From NCBI RefSeq assembly GCF_014982805.1, contig NZ_JADCKC010000002.1:310001-374000 (forward strand): a DNA stretch of 64,000 bases, given 5' to 3'. A program made the translations under genes and the position numbers. This document shows, in pieces, positions 7,991 through 17,422 of the stretch. The notes under the pieces are model-generated. The model made no database searches. It had not been told where the DNA came from and saw only the letters and a program-made list of their open reading frames with translations. Every line of letters starts with the position of its first letter. Positions within the stretch are counted from its first letter, which is position 1. The DNA comes from Gemmiger gallinarum (lineage in GTDB: Bacteria; Bacillota; Clostridia; Oscillospirales; Ruminococcaceae).

Positions 7991-9424
7991 ATGTCAAACA
8001 CCCCCTCCCCCGCCGCCCTGGCGCGGCGCTGGCTGCCGGATGTGCTGCTGGTCGTCTTTGCGGCTGTGCTGGTCGTGTTCGGGGCGCAGTTCACCACCAA
8101 CGGCAACTTCTGGCTGGACGAGTTCTTCTCCATCGAGATGGTCAAGCTGGACTGGACCGAGATCCCCGCCGCCACCGCTGCCGACGTTCACCCGCCGCTG
8201 TACTACTTTATCTTAAAGCTGTTTGTGACGGTGTTCGGCAATACCCACATCGTCTACCGCATTGCCTCCTTTGTGCCCTATGTGCTGACGGTCCTCATGG
8301 CGCTGGTGCTGTTCCGCCCGGCCTTCGGGCGGTTTGCAGCGCTGGTCTTTCTCTGCCTCATGGCCCCCAACGTCTCCTCCCTGCGCTTTTTCACCGAGGC
8401 GCGAATGTACGGCTGGGCGCTGTTTTTCGTCACCCTGTGCGGGTTTGCGGCCTACAAGATCACCGACGCCCAGTCGCCCAGGCGGGGCTGGTGGATCACA
8501 TTGACCGTGACCGGGCTGTGCTCGGCCTATCTTCACTATTTCGCCCTGCTGGCCGTCTGCTTTGTCTATCTGTTCCTGCTCATCTATACCCTGCGCTTTG
8601 ACCGCAAGCTCCTGCGCGGCTGGCTGATCGCCGCGGCGGTGTCGGTAATCTGCTATCTGCCCTGGGTGTTCATGGCGGTAAGCAACATTCTCTATCAGGC
8701 CACCGGCGGCTTCTGGCTGCAGGAGCTGCCCGCCCTGTCCGAGACGCTGGAGCTCATCATCGGCAGCCGGGTATCCAGCCACACTCTGTTGCTTTTGCTG
8801 ACGGCTTCCGTCATCACCTATTATCTCCTGCCCGGGTGCGGTTCCCGCAGTTGCCGCTGGCTGGGGCTTTCCGGCCTGCTGGCGGCGGTGGGCGTCATCG
8901 CCATGGGGTATCTGGCCAGTGTGGCGCTGCGGCCCATGTACCTTTCCCGGTATTTCTTCCCCGTCTGCGGACTGCTGTGGCTGGCCATGGCGGTGGCCGC
9001 CGCCGGGCTGACCAAACGCCTGCCGGCGGTGCGGGTGCTGCTGGTTGTGCTCATTCTCTACGCCATGTATGAGCCCGCCATGCAGTACCGCAGCGACCTT
9101 TTGGACACCAACGCCGCCGTTGCCCAGACCGTCAGCTTTGTGGAGGACCGCGCCCAGCCCGGAGACAGCATCTACTCGGTGACCGAGCACGTGGACAACC
9201 GGGTGCTGGAGTTCTTCTACCCTGACTGCGACACCCATGCGGGCGGCGACCTGGCCGATGCCCTGCCCGACGAAGGCGGCAGCCTTTTCCTCGTCTACCC
9301 CGAGGAGGACCTTTCTCCTGAGCTGACCGACCGGCTTACCGCCGCCGGTCTGACGGCGGTGGAGTGGCAGGGGGCGCTGCTGGACAACCAGTGGTGCCGC
9401 ATCTACTACCTGACGCCGCAGTAA
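7991..9424 (+). CDS. GT39/ArnT-like membrane glycosyltransferase
   Basis: 477 codons; polytopic membrane protein with about ten hydrophobic helices and a soluble C-terminal tail from about residue 375. The first extracytoplasmic loop holds WLDEFFSIEM (about 40) and DVHPPLYYFIL (about 65), matching the acidic DE and HPPL signatures of GT-C enzymes related to ArnT and protein mannosyltransferases, which transfer a sugar from a polyprenyl phosphate carrier outside the membrane. A further FTEARMYGWAL resembles the family's third signature. Divergent from the amidino-sugar genes and bounded by a terminator, it is a single-gene transcript. Function in decorating a surface polymer is inferred from family and neighbourhood; acceptor and donor are unknown. 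The RBS (AAAGGA) is distant and weak. Confidence 0.78.
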   Translation: MSNTPSPAALARRWLPDVLLVVFAAVLVVFGAQFTTNGNFWLDEFFSIEMVKLDWTEIPAATAADVHPPLYYFILKLFVTVFGNTHIVYRIASFVPYVLTVLMALVLFRPAFGRFAALVFLCLMAPNVSSLRFFTEARMYGWALFFVTLCGFAAYKITDAQSPRRGWWITLTVTGLCSAYLHYFALLAVCFVYLFLLIYTLRFDRKLLRGWLIAAAVSVICYLPWVFMAVSNILYQATGGFWLQELPALSETLELIIGSRVSSHTLLLLLTASVITYYLLPGCGSRSCRWLGLSGLLAAVGVIAMGYLASVALRPMYLSRYFFPVCGLLWLAMAVAAAGLTKRLPAVRVLLVVLILYAMYEPAMQYRSDLLDTNAAVAQTVSFVEDRAQPGDSIYSVTEHVDNRVLEFFYPDCDTHAGGDLADALPDEGGSLFLVYPEEDLSPELTDRLTAAGLTAVEWQGALLDNQWCRIYYLTPQ

Positions 9425-9458
9425 GCCCGCCCCTTTCCCATCGCAAAACACAACAAAG

Positions 9459-9497
9459 AAATCCCCGCCGCGGTTTGCATCCGCAGCGGGGATTTTT
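9459..9497. terminator. Bidirectional terminator between GT39-like gene and gpmI
   Basis: ATCCCCGC-CGCGG pairs with CCGC-GCGGGGAT, with a T-run after the stem on the plus strand and TTTCTTTGTTG after it on the minus strand. It serves both converging genes. Confidence 0.8.
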
Positions 9498-9557
9498 CAT
9501 TGCTATGGCAGGTTTGCTGTTGCCGGGTCAGCGGCCCGGCAGCTTGTCAGCGGGAGA

Positions 9558-11084
9558 TCACTCCACGATGATGCTCTTGCCGGTCATTTCCGCCGGGACA
9601 GGCAGGCCCACGTAGGGCAGCATGGTGGGAGCGATATCGGCCAGGCAGCCGCCCTCCCGCAGCTTGACATCGCCCGCGCCGATGACGGCGAAGGGCACCA
9701 CGTTGGTGGTGTGGGCGGTGAAGGGAGTACCGTCGGGGTTCTCCATCTTCTCGGCGTTGCCGTGGTCGGCGGTCAGGAAGACCACGCCGCCCATCTTGAG
9801 GGTGGCATCCACCACTTTGCCCACAGCAGCGTCCACAGCCTCAACGGCCTTGACGGCAGCGTCAAAGACGCCGGTATGGCCGACCATGTCGCAGTTGGCA
9901 AAGTTCAGGATGACCACGTCATACTTGCCGCTCTCAATGCGGGCCTTGCACTCCTCGGCGACCTCGGGGGCGCTCATCTCAGGCTTGAGGTCGTAGGTGG
10001 CAACCTTCGGGCTGGGGATGACCTTGCGGTCCTCGCCCTCGTAGGGAGCCTCCACGCCGCCGTTGAAGAAGAAGGTCACATGGGCGTACTTCTCAGTCTC
10101 GGCGATGCGCAGCTGGGTCTTGCCGTTCTTGGACAGATACTCGCCCAGAACGTTGTTCAGCTCAACGGGGGGATAGGCAACCTCCACGTTGGGCATGGTG
10201 GCGTCGTACTCGGCCATGCAGACGTAGTTGACGGGGAAGCGGCCGTAGCGGCGCTCAAAGCCGTCGAAAGCATCGTCCACGAAGATGCGGGTCATCTGAC
10301 GGGCACGGTCGGGGCGGAAGTTCATGAAGATGACGGTATCGCCCTCCTGAACGCGGCCGCCCTCGCAGGTGACGCAGGGAACCACGAACTCGTCGGTGAC
10401 ATCGTTCTTGTAGCTGTTCTCGATGGCTTCCTTGGCGCTGGCGGCATGGTCGCCCTCGCCGTAGACGAAGGCAGCGTAGGCCTTCTCCTCGCGGTCCCAG
10501 TTCTTGTCGCGGTCCATGGCGTAGTAACGGCCGGTGACGGTAGCGATCTGGCCGATGCCCAGCTCGTCCAGCTTGGCCTGCAGGTCGGCCAGGAAGCCCT
10601 CGCCGGAGTGCGGGTCGGTGTCACGGCCGTCCATGATGCAGTGCAGGTAAACCTTGGTGGCGCCCATATGCTTGGCCATGTCCAGCACGCCGAACCAGTG
10701 GTCGGCATGGCTGTGAACGCCGCCGGTGCCCACCAGGCCCATGAGGTGGATGGCTTTGCCGGCGTCGATGGCAGCCTTCATGTTCTTGACCAGGACGGGG
10801 TTCTCCTTCATGGAGCCGTCGCGGATGGACTTGGTGATGAGGGTCAGCTGCTGGTAGACGATGCGGCCGGCGCCCATGTTGGTGTGGCCGACTTCGGAGT
10901 TGCCCATCTGGCCGTCGGGCAGGCCCACTGCCATGCCGGAGGCATCGATGGTGGTCATGGGGTACTTGGAGAAAATCTCATCCAGATGAGGGGTCTTGGC
11001 GGCGACGACGGCGTTGCCGAAGGTCTGGTCCGGCGTCCAGCCGAAGCCGTCCATGATGCAGAGAAGAACAGGTTTCTTGGACAT
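9558..11084 (-). CDS. gpmI: 2,3-bisphosphoglycerate-independent phosphoglycerate mutase
   Basis: 508 codons, full length. It interconverts 3- and 2-phosphoglycerate in glycolysis using two manganese ions and a phosphoserine intermediate. MDGFGW near the N-terminus gives the first metal Asp, and Ser63 in GQMGNSEVGHTNMGAGR is the phosphorylated residue. The C-terminal phosphatase half shows NFANCDMVGHTG and FLTADHGNAE, both metal-binding. It is the last gene of pgk / tpiA / gpmI, all on the minus strand, 91 bases after tpiA. GAPDH and enolase genes are not in the window. Confidence 0.96.
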   Translation of the reverse strand: MSKKPVLLCIMDGFGWTPDQTFGNAVVAAKTPHLDEIFSKYPMTTIDASGMAVGLPDGQMGNSEVGHTNMGAGRIVYQQLTLITKSIRDGSMKENPVLVKNMKAAIDAGKAIHLMGLVGTGGVHSHADHWFGVLDMAKHMGATKVYLHCIMDGRDTDPHSGEGFLADLQAKLDELGIGQIATVTGRYYAMDRDKNWDREEKAYAAFVYGEGDHAASAKEAIENSYKNDVTDEFVVPCVTCEGGRVQEGDTVIFMNFRPDRARQMTRIFVDDAFDGFERRYGRFPVNYVCMAEYDATMPNVEVAYPPVELNNVLGEYLSKNGKTQLRIAETEKYAHVTFFFNGGVEAPYEGEDRKVIPSPKVATYDLKPEMSAPEVAEECKARIESGKYDVVILNFANCDMVGHTGVFDAAVKAVEAVDAAVGKVVDATLKMGGVVFLTADHGNAEKMENPDGTPFTAHTTNVVPFAVIGAGDVKLREGGCLADIAPTMLPYVGLPVPAEMTGKSIIVE

Positions 11085-11175
11085 AAACGTATTTGCTCCT
11101 TTGGTATCGGGTCAAATGCGGGCGGACGGTTTCCCGCCCGCCCGGATGGGTGAATTCAGTTCAAATGCAGGCAAA

Positions 11176-11946
11176 TCAGCCCTTGGTGGCTGCGTCCACG
11201 ATCTCGCAGAACTTGCCGGCATGCAGGGAGGCGCCGCCGATGAGGCCGCCGTCCACGTCGGGCTTGGCCAGCAGCTCAGCTGCGTTGGCGGGGTTCATGC
11301 TGCCGCCGTACTGGATGGTCATGCCCTCGGCGATGTCGTTGCCGTACAGCTCGCCCACCACCTTGCGGATGGCTGCGCAGACTTCCTGAGCCTGGTCGGA
11401 GGTGGCGGTGCGGCCGGTGCCGATGGCCCAGATGGGCTCGTAGGCGATGATGACGTTCTTGACCTGCTCCTCGGTGACATCCTTGAGGGCGATCTTGACC
11501 TGCATGCGGACCAGTTCCTCGGTGACGCCCTGCTCACGCTGGGTCAGGCTCTCGCCCACGCAGACGATGGGCTTCAGGCCGGCATTCAGAGCGGCCAGGG
11601 TGCGCTTGTTGACGGTCTCGTCGGTCTCGCCGAAGTACTGACGGCGCTCGCTGTGGCCGATGACCACGTACTCCACGCCCAGGTCCAGCAGCATGTCGGC
11701 GGAAACCTCGCCGGTGAAGGCGCCGGACTTCTCGAAGTGGACGTTCTGGGCGCCCACATGGACGTTGGTGCCGGCGCACTTGGCGACGACGTTGCACAGG
11801 TCGGTGAAGGGCACGCAGACGACGACCTCGCAGTCGGCGTCATGAACACCGGGGATCAGGGCCTCCAGCAGCAGGCCTGCCTCGGTGGGGGTGTTGTTCA
11901 TTTTCCAGTTGCCGGCAATAACTGCCTTGCGCTTCCGCTTATTCAT
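11176..11946 (-). CDS. tpiA: Triosephosphate isomerase
   Basis: 256 codons; TIM barrel converting dihydroxyacetone phosphate to glyceraldehyde 3-phosphate. Signatures: AGNWKMN with the substrate-binding Asn and Lys, VIGHSERRQYFGE with the catalytic His, and AYEPIWAIGTG with the catalytic Glu followed by the flexible loop. IQYGGSMNPANA near the C-terminus binds phosphate. GGAGG precedes the ATG. It sits between pgk and gpmI, separated from pgk by a terminator hairpin, so either read-through or an unrecognised promoter in 11947-12010 drives it. Confidence 0.96.
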   Translation of the reverse strand: MNKRKRKAVIAGNWKMNNTPTEAGLLLEALIPGVHDADCEVVVCVPFTDLCNVVAKCAGTNVHVGAQNVHFEKSGAFTGEVSADMLLDLGVEYVVIGHSERRQYFGETDETVNKRTLAALNAGLKPIVCVGESLTQREQGVTEELVRMQVKIALKDVTEEQVKNVIIAYEPIWAIGTGRTATSDQAQEVCAAIRKVVGELYGNDIAEGMTIQYGGSMNPANAAELLAKPDVDGGLIGGASLHAGKFCEIVDAATKG

Positions 11947-12010
11947 AACGATTCAACCTCCGGATATTGTATTGTTGGGGCGCAGCCGGGGGATTTTTCC
12001 CGGCCGCACA

Positions 12011-12060
12011 CAAAACGCGGCGCAGCAGCCCTGACGGTACGTCAGGCCGCCGCGCCGCGT
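12011..12060 (-). terminator. Terminator between pgk and tpiA
   Basis: A stem of about 20 bp on the minus strand (ACGCGGCGC...GCGCCGCGT with a GTACC loop and a few mismatches) ends in TTTTGTG. It would limit transcription of tpiA and gpmI from the pgk promoter. Confidence 0.75.
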
Positions 12061-12118
12061 GCGGTTTGCTGAAAATCAGCTCAGCGGACAACCTGCGGCG
12101 CGCACAGGGATGTCAGCC

Positions 12119-13327
12119 TTATGCGTTGGTGATGCAGGCGATGCCGGGCAGCTCCTTGCCTTCCAGGTACTCCAGGGAAGCGCCGCCGCCGGTGGAGATG
12201 TGGGTCATCTTGTCGCCCAGGCCCATCTGCTGCACAGCTGCTGCGGAGTCGCCGCCGCCGATGACGGTGGTAGCATCGCTCTCAGCCATAGCCTTGGCAA
12301 CAGCCAGGGTGCCCTGTGCCAGGGTGGGGTTCTCAAAGACGCCCATGGGGCCGTTCCAGACAACGGTCTTGGAAGCCTTGACAGCGTCGGCGAAGAGCTT
12401 CATGGTCTCGGGGCCGATGTCGCAGCCTTCCATGTCGGCGGGGATCTTGTCCACGGGGACGATGACGGTCTCAACAGGAGCGTCGATGGGGTCGGGGAAG
12501 TCCTTGACACAGGCGGTGTCAACGGGCAGCAGCAGCTTGACGCCCTTTTCCTCGGCCTTGGCCATCATTTCCTTGCAGTAGTCGATCTTGGTGTCGTCGC
12601 ACAGGCTCTTGCCGATCTCGTAGCCCTTGGCCTTGAGGAAGGTGTAAGCCATGCCGCCGCCGATGATCAGGGTGTCGACCTTCTCCAGCAGGTTGGAGAT
12701 GACGTTGAGCTTGTCCGCGACCTTGGCGCCGCCCAGGATGGCGGTGAAGGGACGGACGGGATCGTTGACAGCGTTGCCCAGGTACTTGATTTCCTTTTCC
12801 ATCAGGTAGCCCACAGCGGTGTCCTTGACGTACTTGGTCACGCCAGCGGTGGAGCAGTGAGCGCGATGGCAGGAGCCGAACGCGTCGTCCACGTAAGCGT
12901 CGGCCAGGCTGGCCAGATCCTCACTGAAGGTGTCGATGTTCTTGGTCTCTTCCTTGCGGAAGCGGGTGTTCTGGAGCAGGACCACGTCGCCGTTGTTCAT
13001 GGTGGCGACGGCAGCCTTGGCGTTGGGGCCGACGACCTCGTCGTCATCCGCGAAGGTGACCGGCTGGCCCAGCTTCTCGGACAGGCGGACCGCAACGGGA
13101 GCCAGGCTGAACTTGGCCTCGGGGCCGTTCTTGGGCTTGCCGAGGTGGCTGCACAGGATGACCTTGGCGCCGTCCGCAATCAGCTTCTTGATGGTGGGCA
13201 GAGCAGCGTTGATACGGTTGTCATTGGTGATGACACCGTCCTTCATGGGGACGTTGAAGTCGCAGCGGACCAGCACGCGCTTGCCCGCATAATTCTGATC
13301 GTCAATGGTCTTTTTACCTAATCCCAT
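12119..13327 (-). CDS. pgk: Phosphoglycerate kinase
   Basis: 402 codons from the ATG at 13327, chosen because GAGAGGAG lies upstream; an in-frame start further up at 13360 would overlap this site. It makes ATP and 3-phosphoglycerate from 1,3-bisphosphoglycerate. Seen: [15 protein letters not shown] with substrate-binding residues at the N-terminus, LCSHLGKPK, and the C-terminal nucleotide-binding glycines in [11 protein letters not shown], plus NGPMGVFE. It is led by a strong promoter at 13396-13424 and followed by its own terminator, giving a mainly monocistronic unit ahead of tpiA and gpmI. Confidence 0.96.
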   Translation of the reverse strand: MGLGKKTIDDQNYAGKRVLVRCDFNVPMKDGVITNDNRINAALPTIKKLIADGAKVILCSHLGKPKNGPEAKFSLAPVAVRLSEKLGQPVTFADDDEVVGPNAKAAVATMNNGDVVLLQNTRFRKEETKNIDTFSEDLASLADAYVDDAFGSCHRAHCSTAGVTKYVKDTAVGYLMEKEIKYLGNAVNDPVRPFTAILGGAKVADKLNVISNLLEKVDTLIIGGGMAYTFLKAKGYEIGKSLCDDTKIDYCKEMMAKAEEKGVKLLLPVDTACVKDFPDPIDAPVETVIVPVDKIPADMEGCDIGPETMKLFADAVKASKTVVWNGPMGVFENPTLAQGTLAVAKAMAESDATTVIGGGDSAAAVQQMGLGDKMTHISTGGGASLEYLEGKELPGIACITNA

Positions 13328-13395
13328 AGCAAAAAATCTCCTCTCGGTTTTACCTTGCATAATCCGGGGCCCCAGGCCCCTTTGGGTCTGATTCT

Positions 13396-13424
13396 ATTAT
13401 ACGCACAAAGGTTTCATTTCGCAA
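13396..13424 (-). promoter_or_regulatory. pgk promoter
   Basis: TTGCGA, 17 bases, perfect TATAAT on the minus strand, about 60 bases before the pgk RBS. Confidence 0.82.
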
Positions 13425-13584
13425 GACATTTATTGATACTTATTTAACGTTTCTGTAAAATTTTCTCTTTCAAGCAGGATTTTTTATCGCTCCGGCGCGG
13501 GATCGCCGGGAGCATTTCTCCGGGACGGAGCCCTGCCCAGGGGCGGGACAAGATGGAAGCTTTCCTTCCCCGCCCGGACGGTGT

Positions 13585-13624
13585 ATAAAAAAGGGGGGCC
13601 TGCCCCTGCGGGCAGGCCCCTTTT
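13585..13624 (-). terminator. Terminator after the SPFH gene
   Basis: GGGGCCTGCCC and GGGCAGGCCCC form an 11-bp stem with a 4-base loop; on the minus strand it is followed by CCTTTTTTATA. The opposite side also ends in TTTT. The rest of 13441-13585 shows no gene. Confidence 0.88.
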
Positions 13625-13639
13625 GCATGGCGATATGGA

Positions 13640-14545
13640 TTACTTGGCGGGAGTGGACGCACCGCCCGCGATGCCCTGAATGGCAGCCACAGTGGCGGCC
13701 AGGTTCTGCATCTCGGAAGGCACGATGATCTTGGTGGCCTTGCCGTCGGCCACCTTTTCCATGGCCTCCATGCTGCGCAGAGCCAGCATGTTCTGGGTGG
13801 GCGCGGCCTCGTTGATCAGGCGGATGGAGTCCGCCTTCGCCTGCTGGACCATCAGCAAAGCCTGGGCTTCGCCTTCGGCCTCACGGATGCGCTGCTGCTT
13901 GACAGCTTCGGCGCGCAGGATGGCGGATTCCTTCTCGCCTTCGGCGCGGGTGATGGCAGCCTGCTTTTCGCCTTCGGCCAGCAGGATGCTGGCGCGCTTT
14001 TCGCGGTCGGCTTTCATCTGCTTTTCCATGGCCTGACGGATCTCCGTGGGGGGCTCGATGTTTTTCAGCTCGATGCGGTTGACCTTGATGCCCCAGCGGT
14101 CGGTGGCCTCGTCCAGGGTGGCGGTGATCTGGGTGTTGATGGCGTCGCGGCTGGTCAGGGTCTCGTCCAGGGACATGCTGCCGATGATGTCACGCAGAGA
14201 GGTGGCAGACAGGTTCTCGATGGCCTGGATGGGGCGGCTGACGCCGTAGGCGTAAGCCTTGGCGTCGAACACCTGGAAGAAAACCACGGTGTCGATCATC
14301 ATGGTGACGTTGTCACGGGTGATGACGGGCTGAGGGGGAAAGTCCGCGACCTCCTCCTTGAGGGAGACACGGCGGGCCACCCGCTCGATGAAGGGCATTT
14401 TGAGGTGGAGACCGGCTTCCCAGGTCGCCTTATAGACGCCCAGGCGCTCCACGACGAAAGAATTGGACTGGGGAACGATGACGATGCACCGCACCAGAAC
14501 GACCAGTACGATCACCAGAAGGATCGCAGCAATGAGAAGTTCCAT
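13640..14545 (-). CDS. SPFH/Band 7 (stomatin-like) membrane protein
   Basis: 301 codons. One N-terminal membrane helix (about residues 3-23, rich in Leu/Ile/Val) is followed by an SPFH domain (VVERLGVYKATWEAGLHLKMPF and onward to about 165). Then comes a long charged helical stretch with repeated AEGEKQAAITRAEGEKESAI (about 185-235) that should oligomerise. The family forms membrane microdomain scaffolds and often controls proteases. Directly upstream by 64 bases is an NfeD-type partner, a classic pairing for stomatin-like operons. AGGAG precedes the ATG. Specific clients in this organism are unknown. Confidence 0.9.
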   Translation of the reverse strand: MELLIAAILLVIVLVVLVRCIVIVPQSNSFVVERLGVYKATWEAGLHLKMPFIERVARRVSLKEEVADFPPQPVITRDNVTMMIDTVVFFQVFDAKAYAYGVSRPIQAIENLSATSLRDIIGSMSLDETLTSRDAINTQITATLDEATDRWGIKVNRIELKNIEPPTEIRQAMEKQMKADREKRASILLAEGEKQAAITRAEGEKESAILRAEAVKQQRIREAEGEAQALLMVQQAKADSIRLINEAAPTQNMLALRSMEAMEKVADGKATKIIVPSEMQNLAATVAAIQGIAGGASTPAK

Positions 14546-14609
14546 ATGTATTCTCCTTTTTTGGTTTGTGTGGAAAGATTCGGATGCCGGGTCCGGAGTT
14601 CAGGGAACA

Positions 14610-15053
14610 TCAGACCTGGGCGGTTTGTACAGAAGCAACGGTGAGGACGGCGCCGTCGGCAGCGGTGACCTCACAGGGCGTGCCCTGGGGCAGAGCGGTG
14701 TCGGCCTTGGCCTGCCAGTCCAGCCCGTCCACCCGGACGCGGCCGATGGTTCCCGGCACAATGGCCTTGAGCACCACGCCCCGCTTGCCCACCACCAGCT
14801 GGGAGCCGTTGGTGACCGGGGGCTTGCTGGCCGCACGGCGTCTGGCGAGGGTGGGGATCATGATTGCAAGAATCACGGCCGACACCACCGCAAAGACGGC
14901 AAACTGCACAATGGCAGAGTCGGTAAAGATGCTGGCGATCATGGCCGCGCCTGCACCCACTGCAAACCAGATGGAAATCAGGGCGGTGGTGGCGGCCTCG
15001 GCCACCACAAAGGCGATGGTCAGAATCAACCAGATCAGGGTATCCATTCCCAT
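14610..15053 (-). CDS. NfeD-like membrane protein
   Basis: 147 codons from the ATG at 15053, chosen because GGAGGT lies 7 bases away; a GTG three codons earlier is too close to that site. Two to three hydrophobic helices (about residues 2-65: TLIWLILTIAFVVAEAATTA, then IVQFAVFAVVSAVILAIMIP) are followed by a soluble OB-fold-like domain from about 85 with VVGKRGVVLKAIVPGTIGRVRV. This is the short NfeD1b-type architecture without the protease domain, and it is normally paired with a stomatin/SPFH protein as here. It is the first gene of a two-gene operon with a long leader. Confidence 0.87.
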   Translation of the reverse strand: MGMDTLIWLILTIAFVVAEAATTALISIWFAVGAGAAMIASIFTDSAIVQFAVFAVVSAVILAIMIPTLARRRAASKPPVTNGSQLVVGKRGVVLKAIVPGTIGRVRVDGLDWQAKADTALPQGTPCEVTAADGAVLTVASVQTAQV

Positions 15054-15060
15054 ATATAGC

Positions 15061-15250
15061 ACCTCCAGCTATCGGGGTAAACCGTGGGAAAACGTAACCA
15101 CTGGAGACGGAGCCGGATTTGCCTCACATCGTACGCTGCTGCGCATTCTGCCGGACTTGGCTACGGTATCTCCCCCGGGCCTTGCGCCCACCGCTCAGTG
15201 CCGGTCAACAGCCTGTCTGCGTGTGGAAGATTCCTCCGTTCCAGGTTGTC
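15061..15250 (-). other. Long leader region upstream of the NfeD/SPFH operon
   Basis: About 190 transcribed bases separate the promoter at 15254-15282 from the NfeD ATG. The RNA is GC-rich, contains no credible ORF, and has complementary segments such as GGGAGAU (near 15170) with GUCUCC (near 15105). I do not recognise any known riboswitch consensus. It could be a structured leader or simply an untranslated region. Confidence 0.35.
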
Positions 15251-15253
15251 AAT

Positions 15254-15282
15254 ATTTTAACACAATCGCCCCGGAAAGTCAA
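15254..15282 (-). promoter_or_regulatory. Promoter of the NfeD/SPFH operon
   Basis: TTGACT, 17 bases, TAAAAT on the minus strand. This explains part of the 15054-15574 gap; the remaining 15283-15500 is AT-rich and I see no gene in it. Confidence 0.8.
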
Positions 15283-15502
15283 TATATTCCGCCGCGGCGC
15301 CCATTTTACACTATATATTGTGGTTTCAGTGTTTCAGATGGCCAGCGCTGGTAGAAAATATGCCGCAAAAGGCCGCGGTTTACCGTTTTGAATTGTAAAA
15401 TCGTCGTAAATTTTGTACAAATGGGAAGTTTGCACAAACGCGCGCGCCATTTTTTGTACATAGGCACCAGGTAGTGTCCAACCTTCTTCCCCGGAAGGGC
15501 AA

Positions 15503-15540
15503 ACAGAAAAGCGCCGCCCTGCCAGAGACAGAGCGGCGCC
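15503..15540 (-). terminator. Terminator after the GH13 gene
   Basis: GCGCCGC-CTG ... CAG-GCGGCGC stem on the minus strand followed by TTTTCTGTTT, about 35 bases past the stop. Confidence 0.82.
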
Positions 15541-15574
15541 TGGAAACCGGCTCAGAAAGGGAAACCGGAATCCA

Positions 15575-17422
15575 TCAATAGATTGCGAAATACCCGACAT
15601 GGGTGGGGTTGTTTTCTTCCACCAGGATGGTGAATCCGCCGGGGTTGACCTCGGTAACCTTGCCGAAGGCCTCGGTGGCCAGCAGATGATCACCCCGGTT
15701 CAGGACGATCTCGGCGGTGCGGGTCTTGCCGCGGCGGCGGTACTGCAGCAGGTCGCCCTCGGCACGGACGATCTCGAAGCTGCCGCCCTGGAAGGCATCA
15801 CAGGTCCTGCGCAGGATCGCCAGGTTGCGGATGGGTCCCCGCAGCCGTTCCTCGGTGCTGTTCCAGTCAAAGAAGGCACGGTTGAAGGGGTCACGGTAGC
15901 CCTGCATGGCGATCTCGTCGCCGTAGTAGACGCAGGGCACCCCGGGCAGGGTGAAGATCATGGCGTAGGCCAGCAGCAGGCGCCGGACGGCGGCATCGTA
16001 CTGGTCGGCGGGGATGCGGCGGCCGCTCTGCCAGTAGCGGTCCCGGCCGTTGGGCGGCTCCCCCGAGATGGCGGTCATGGCCCGCTCGGTGTCGTGGGTG
16101 GAGAGGAAGTTCATCAGGCAGTCCACCGCCGGCTTGGGATAGTTCTCGCAGATATCCAGCAGTCCCTCGGCCACATCAGCCACGTCGGCGCCCCGCACAA
16201 AGTCGATGGCGCAGTTGCGGAAGGGATAGTTCATGGTGGTATCCAGGCCGTGACCCCGCAGGTAGGTCCGGCGGCGGCCGAAAGCCTCCTTGGTGGTGGC
16301 ATCCTCCCACACCTCGCCGATGAGCAGTTTGTCCTCCCCATGGGATTTGACGGCCTGACGGATCTTTTCGATAAAATCGTCGGGCAGCTCGTCGGCCACA
16401 TCCAGGCGGAAGCCGCTGGCACCCAGGTTCAGCCAGGTGTCGATGATGCCGCCCTTGCCGCACACAAAGTCGATGTAGGAGGGATCCTCCTCCTCCACCT
16501 CGGGCAGGGTCTCAAAGCCCCACCAGCTGCGGTAGCCGCAGGGGTAGCCAGAGTCGAAGTCATACCAGGAGCGGTAGGGGGAATTGCGGTCGCGGTAGGC
16601 GCCGCCGGGGCCGTAGCGGCCTTCCCGGTTGAAGTAGATGGAGTCGGAGCCGGTGTGGCTGAACACGCCGTCCAGAATGATGCGGATGCCGTTTTGGGCA
16701 GCCTCGGCGCACATCCGGGTGAACTCCTCGGTGGTGCCCAGCACCGGGTCGGGCTTGAGGTAGTTGGCCGTATTGTACCGGTGGTTGGAATGGGCCTCAA
16801 AGATGGGGTTGAGGTAGATGCAGGTGACGCCCAGGTTTTTCAGGTAGGGCAGCTTCTGGCGGATGCCCTCGAAATCTCCGCCGAAGTAATCCCGGTTGAG
16901 ATAGCCGTCGGCCTGCTCATTGGGCCAGAAGTAAGGCTCCCCCGTTTTGTCCTCCCGGTAGATGCGGTCGGCAAAGGGCATGGTCTTTCCCGGTTTGCCC
17001 TCGTTGAAGCGGTCGGGAAAGATCTGGTACATGGTGCCGCCCCGCATCCATGCCGGCGTGGCAAAATCCGGTTCATAGACGGTCAGCTGCCACTGGCGGC
17101 CCGCCGTCCAGGAGAGCTCGCCCTCCCCATGGGTGCCCCGGAAGATTTTGCGGAAATCAGTGTAGAGATCAAAATAGTAAAAATACAGTCCCGTCGTGGT
17201 GGGGCGGACCTTGACCGAAAAATGATTGACTCCGGGGGTCTGGCCCTCAAAGTTCATCCGGTAGTGGACCGGGTCCTCCCGGTCCTTGGTCAGCACCAGG
17301 TGCGGGTCCACATACCCAAGATGTTCCGGTACCGTCAGCCGGATGGTCACCTCCGTGCCGGCCGTCACCGCCCCAAAGGGCTGTTTGCAGGCCGGGTCGG
17401 TACTGTTGTAATAGGTATGCAT
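15575..17422 (-). CDS. GH13 alpha-glycosidase (neopullulanase/cyclomaltodextrinase-like)
   Basis: 615 codons from the ATG at 17422 (GAAGGAG upstream). The N-terminal 120 residues form a beta domain like those of neopullulanase-type GH13 enzymes. The catalytic barrel begins at MYQIFPDRF (131-139). The four GH13 regions are visible: DGVFSHTG (251-258), FRLDVADE with nucleophile Asp341, IGEVWE with acid/base Glu370, and FLSTHDTE with Asp444. There is no signal peptide, so it should act in the cytosol on imported maltodextrins or on glycogen branches. It lies downstream of glycogen phosphorylase on the same strand, suggesting joint alpha-glucan breakdown. Exact specificity (alpha-1,4 or 1,6 bonds, ring opening) cannot be fixed from motifs. 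Confidence 0.88.
   Translation of the reverse strand: MHTYYNSTDPACKQPFGAVTAGTEVTIRLTVPEHLGYVDPHLVLTKDREDPVHYRMNFEGQTPGVNHFSVKVRPTTTGLYFYYFDLYTDFRKIFRGTHGEGELSWTAGRQWQLTVYEPDFATPAWMRGGTMYQIFPDRFNEGKPGKTMPFADRIYREDKTGEPYFWPNEQADGYLNRDYFGGDFEGIRQKLPYLKNLGVTCIYLNPIFEAHSNHRYNTANYLKPDPVLGTTEEFTRMCAEAAQNGIRIILDGVFSHTGSDSIYFNREGRYGPGGAYRDRNSPYRSWYDFDSGYPCGYRSWWGFETLPEVEEEDPSYIDFVCGKGGIIDTWLNLGASGFRLDVADELPDDFIEKIRQAVKSHGEDKLLIGEVWEDATTKEAFGRRRTYLRGHGLDTTMNYPFRNCAIDFVRGADVADVAEGLLDICENYPKPAVDCLMNFLSTHDTERAMTAISGEPPNGRDRYWQSGRRIPADQYDAAVRRLLLAYAMIFTLPGVPCVYYGDEIAMQGYRDPFNRAFFDWNSTEERLRGPIRNLAILRRTCDAFQGGSFEIVRAEGDLLQYRRRGKTRTAEIVLNRGDHLLATEAFGKVTEVNPGGFTILVEENNPTHVGYFAIY

Noticed and set aside
11100-11160. 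Terminator between tpiA and gpmI
   Set aside because: GCGGGCGG/CCGCCCGC forms a short stem, but no T-run follows on the minus strand, so read-through into gpmI is likely.
15061-15250. A manganese (yybP-ykoY) or cobalamin riboswitch
   Set aside because: The GGGGGAGAUA and GGCACUG stretches are superficially similar, but the required conserved cores and spacing are absent.
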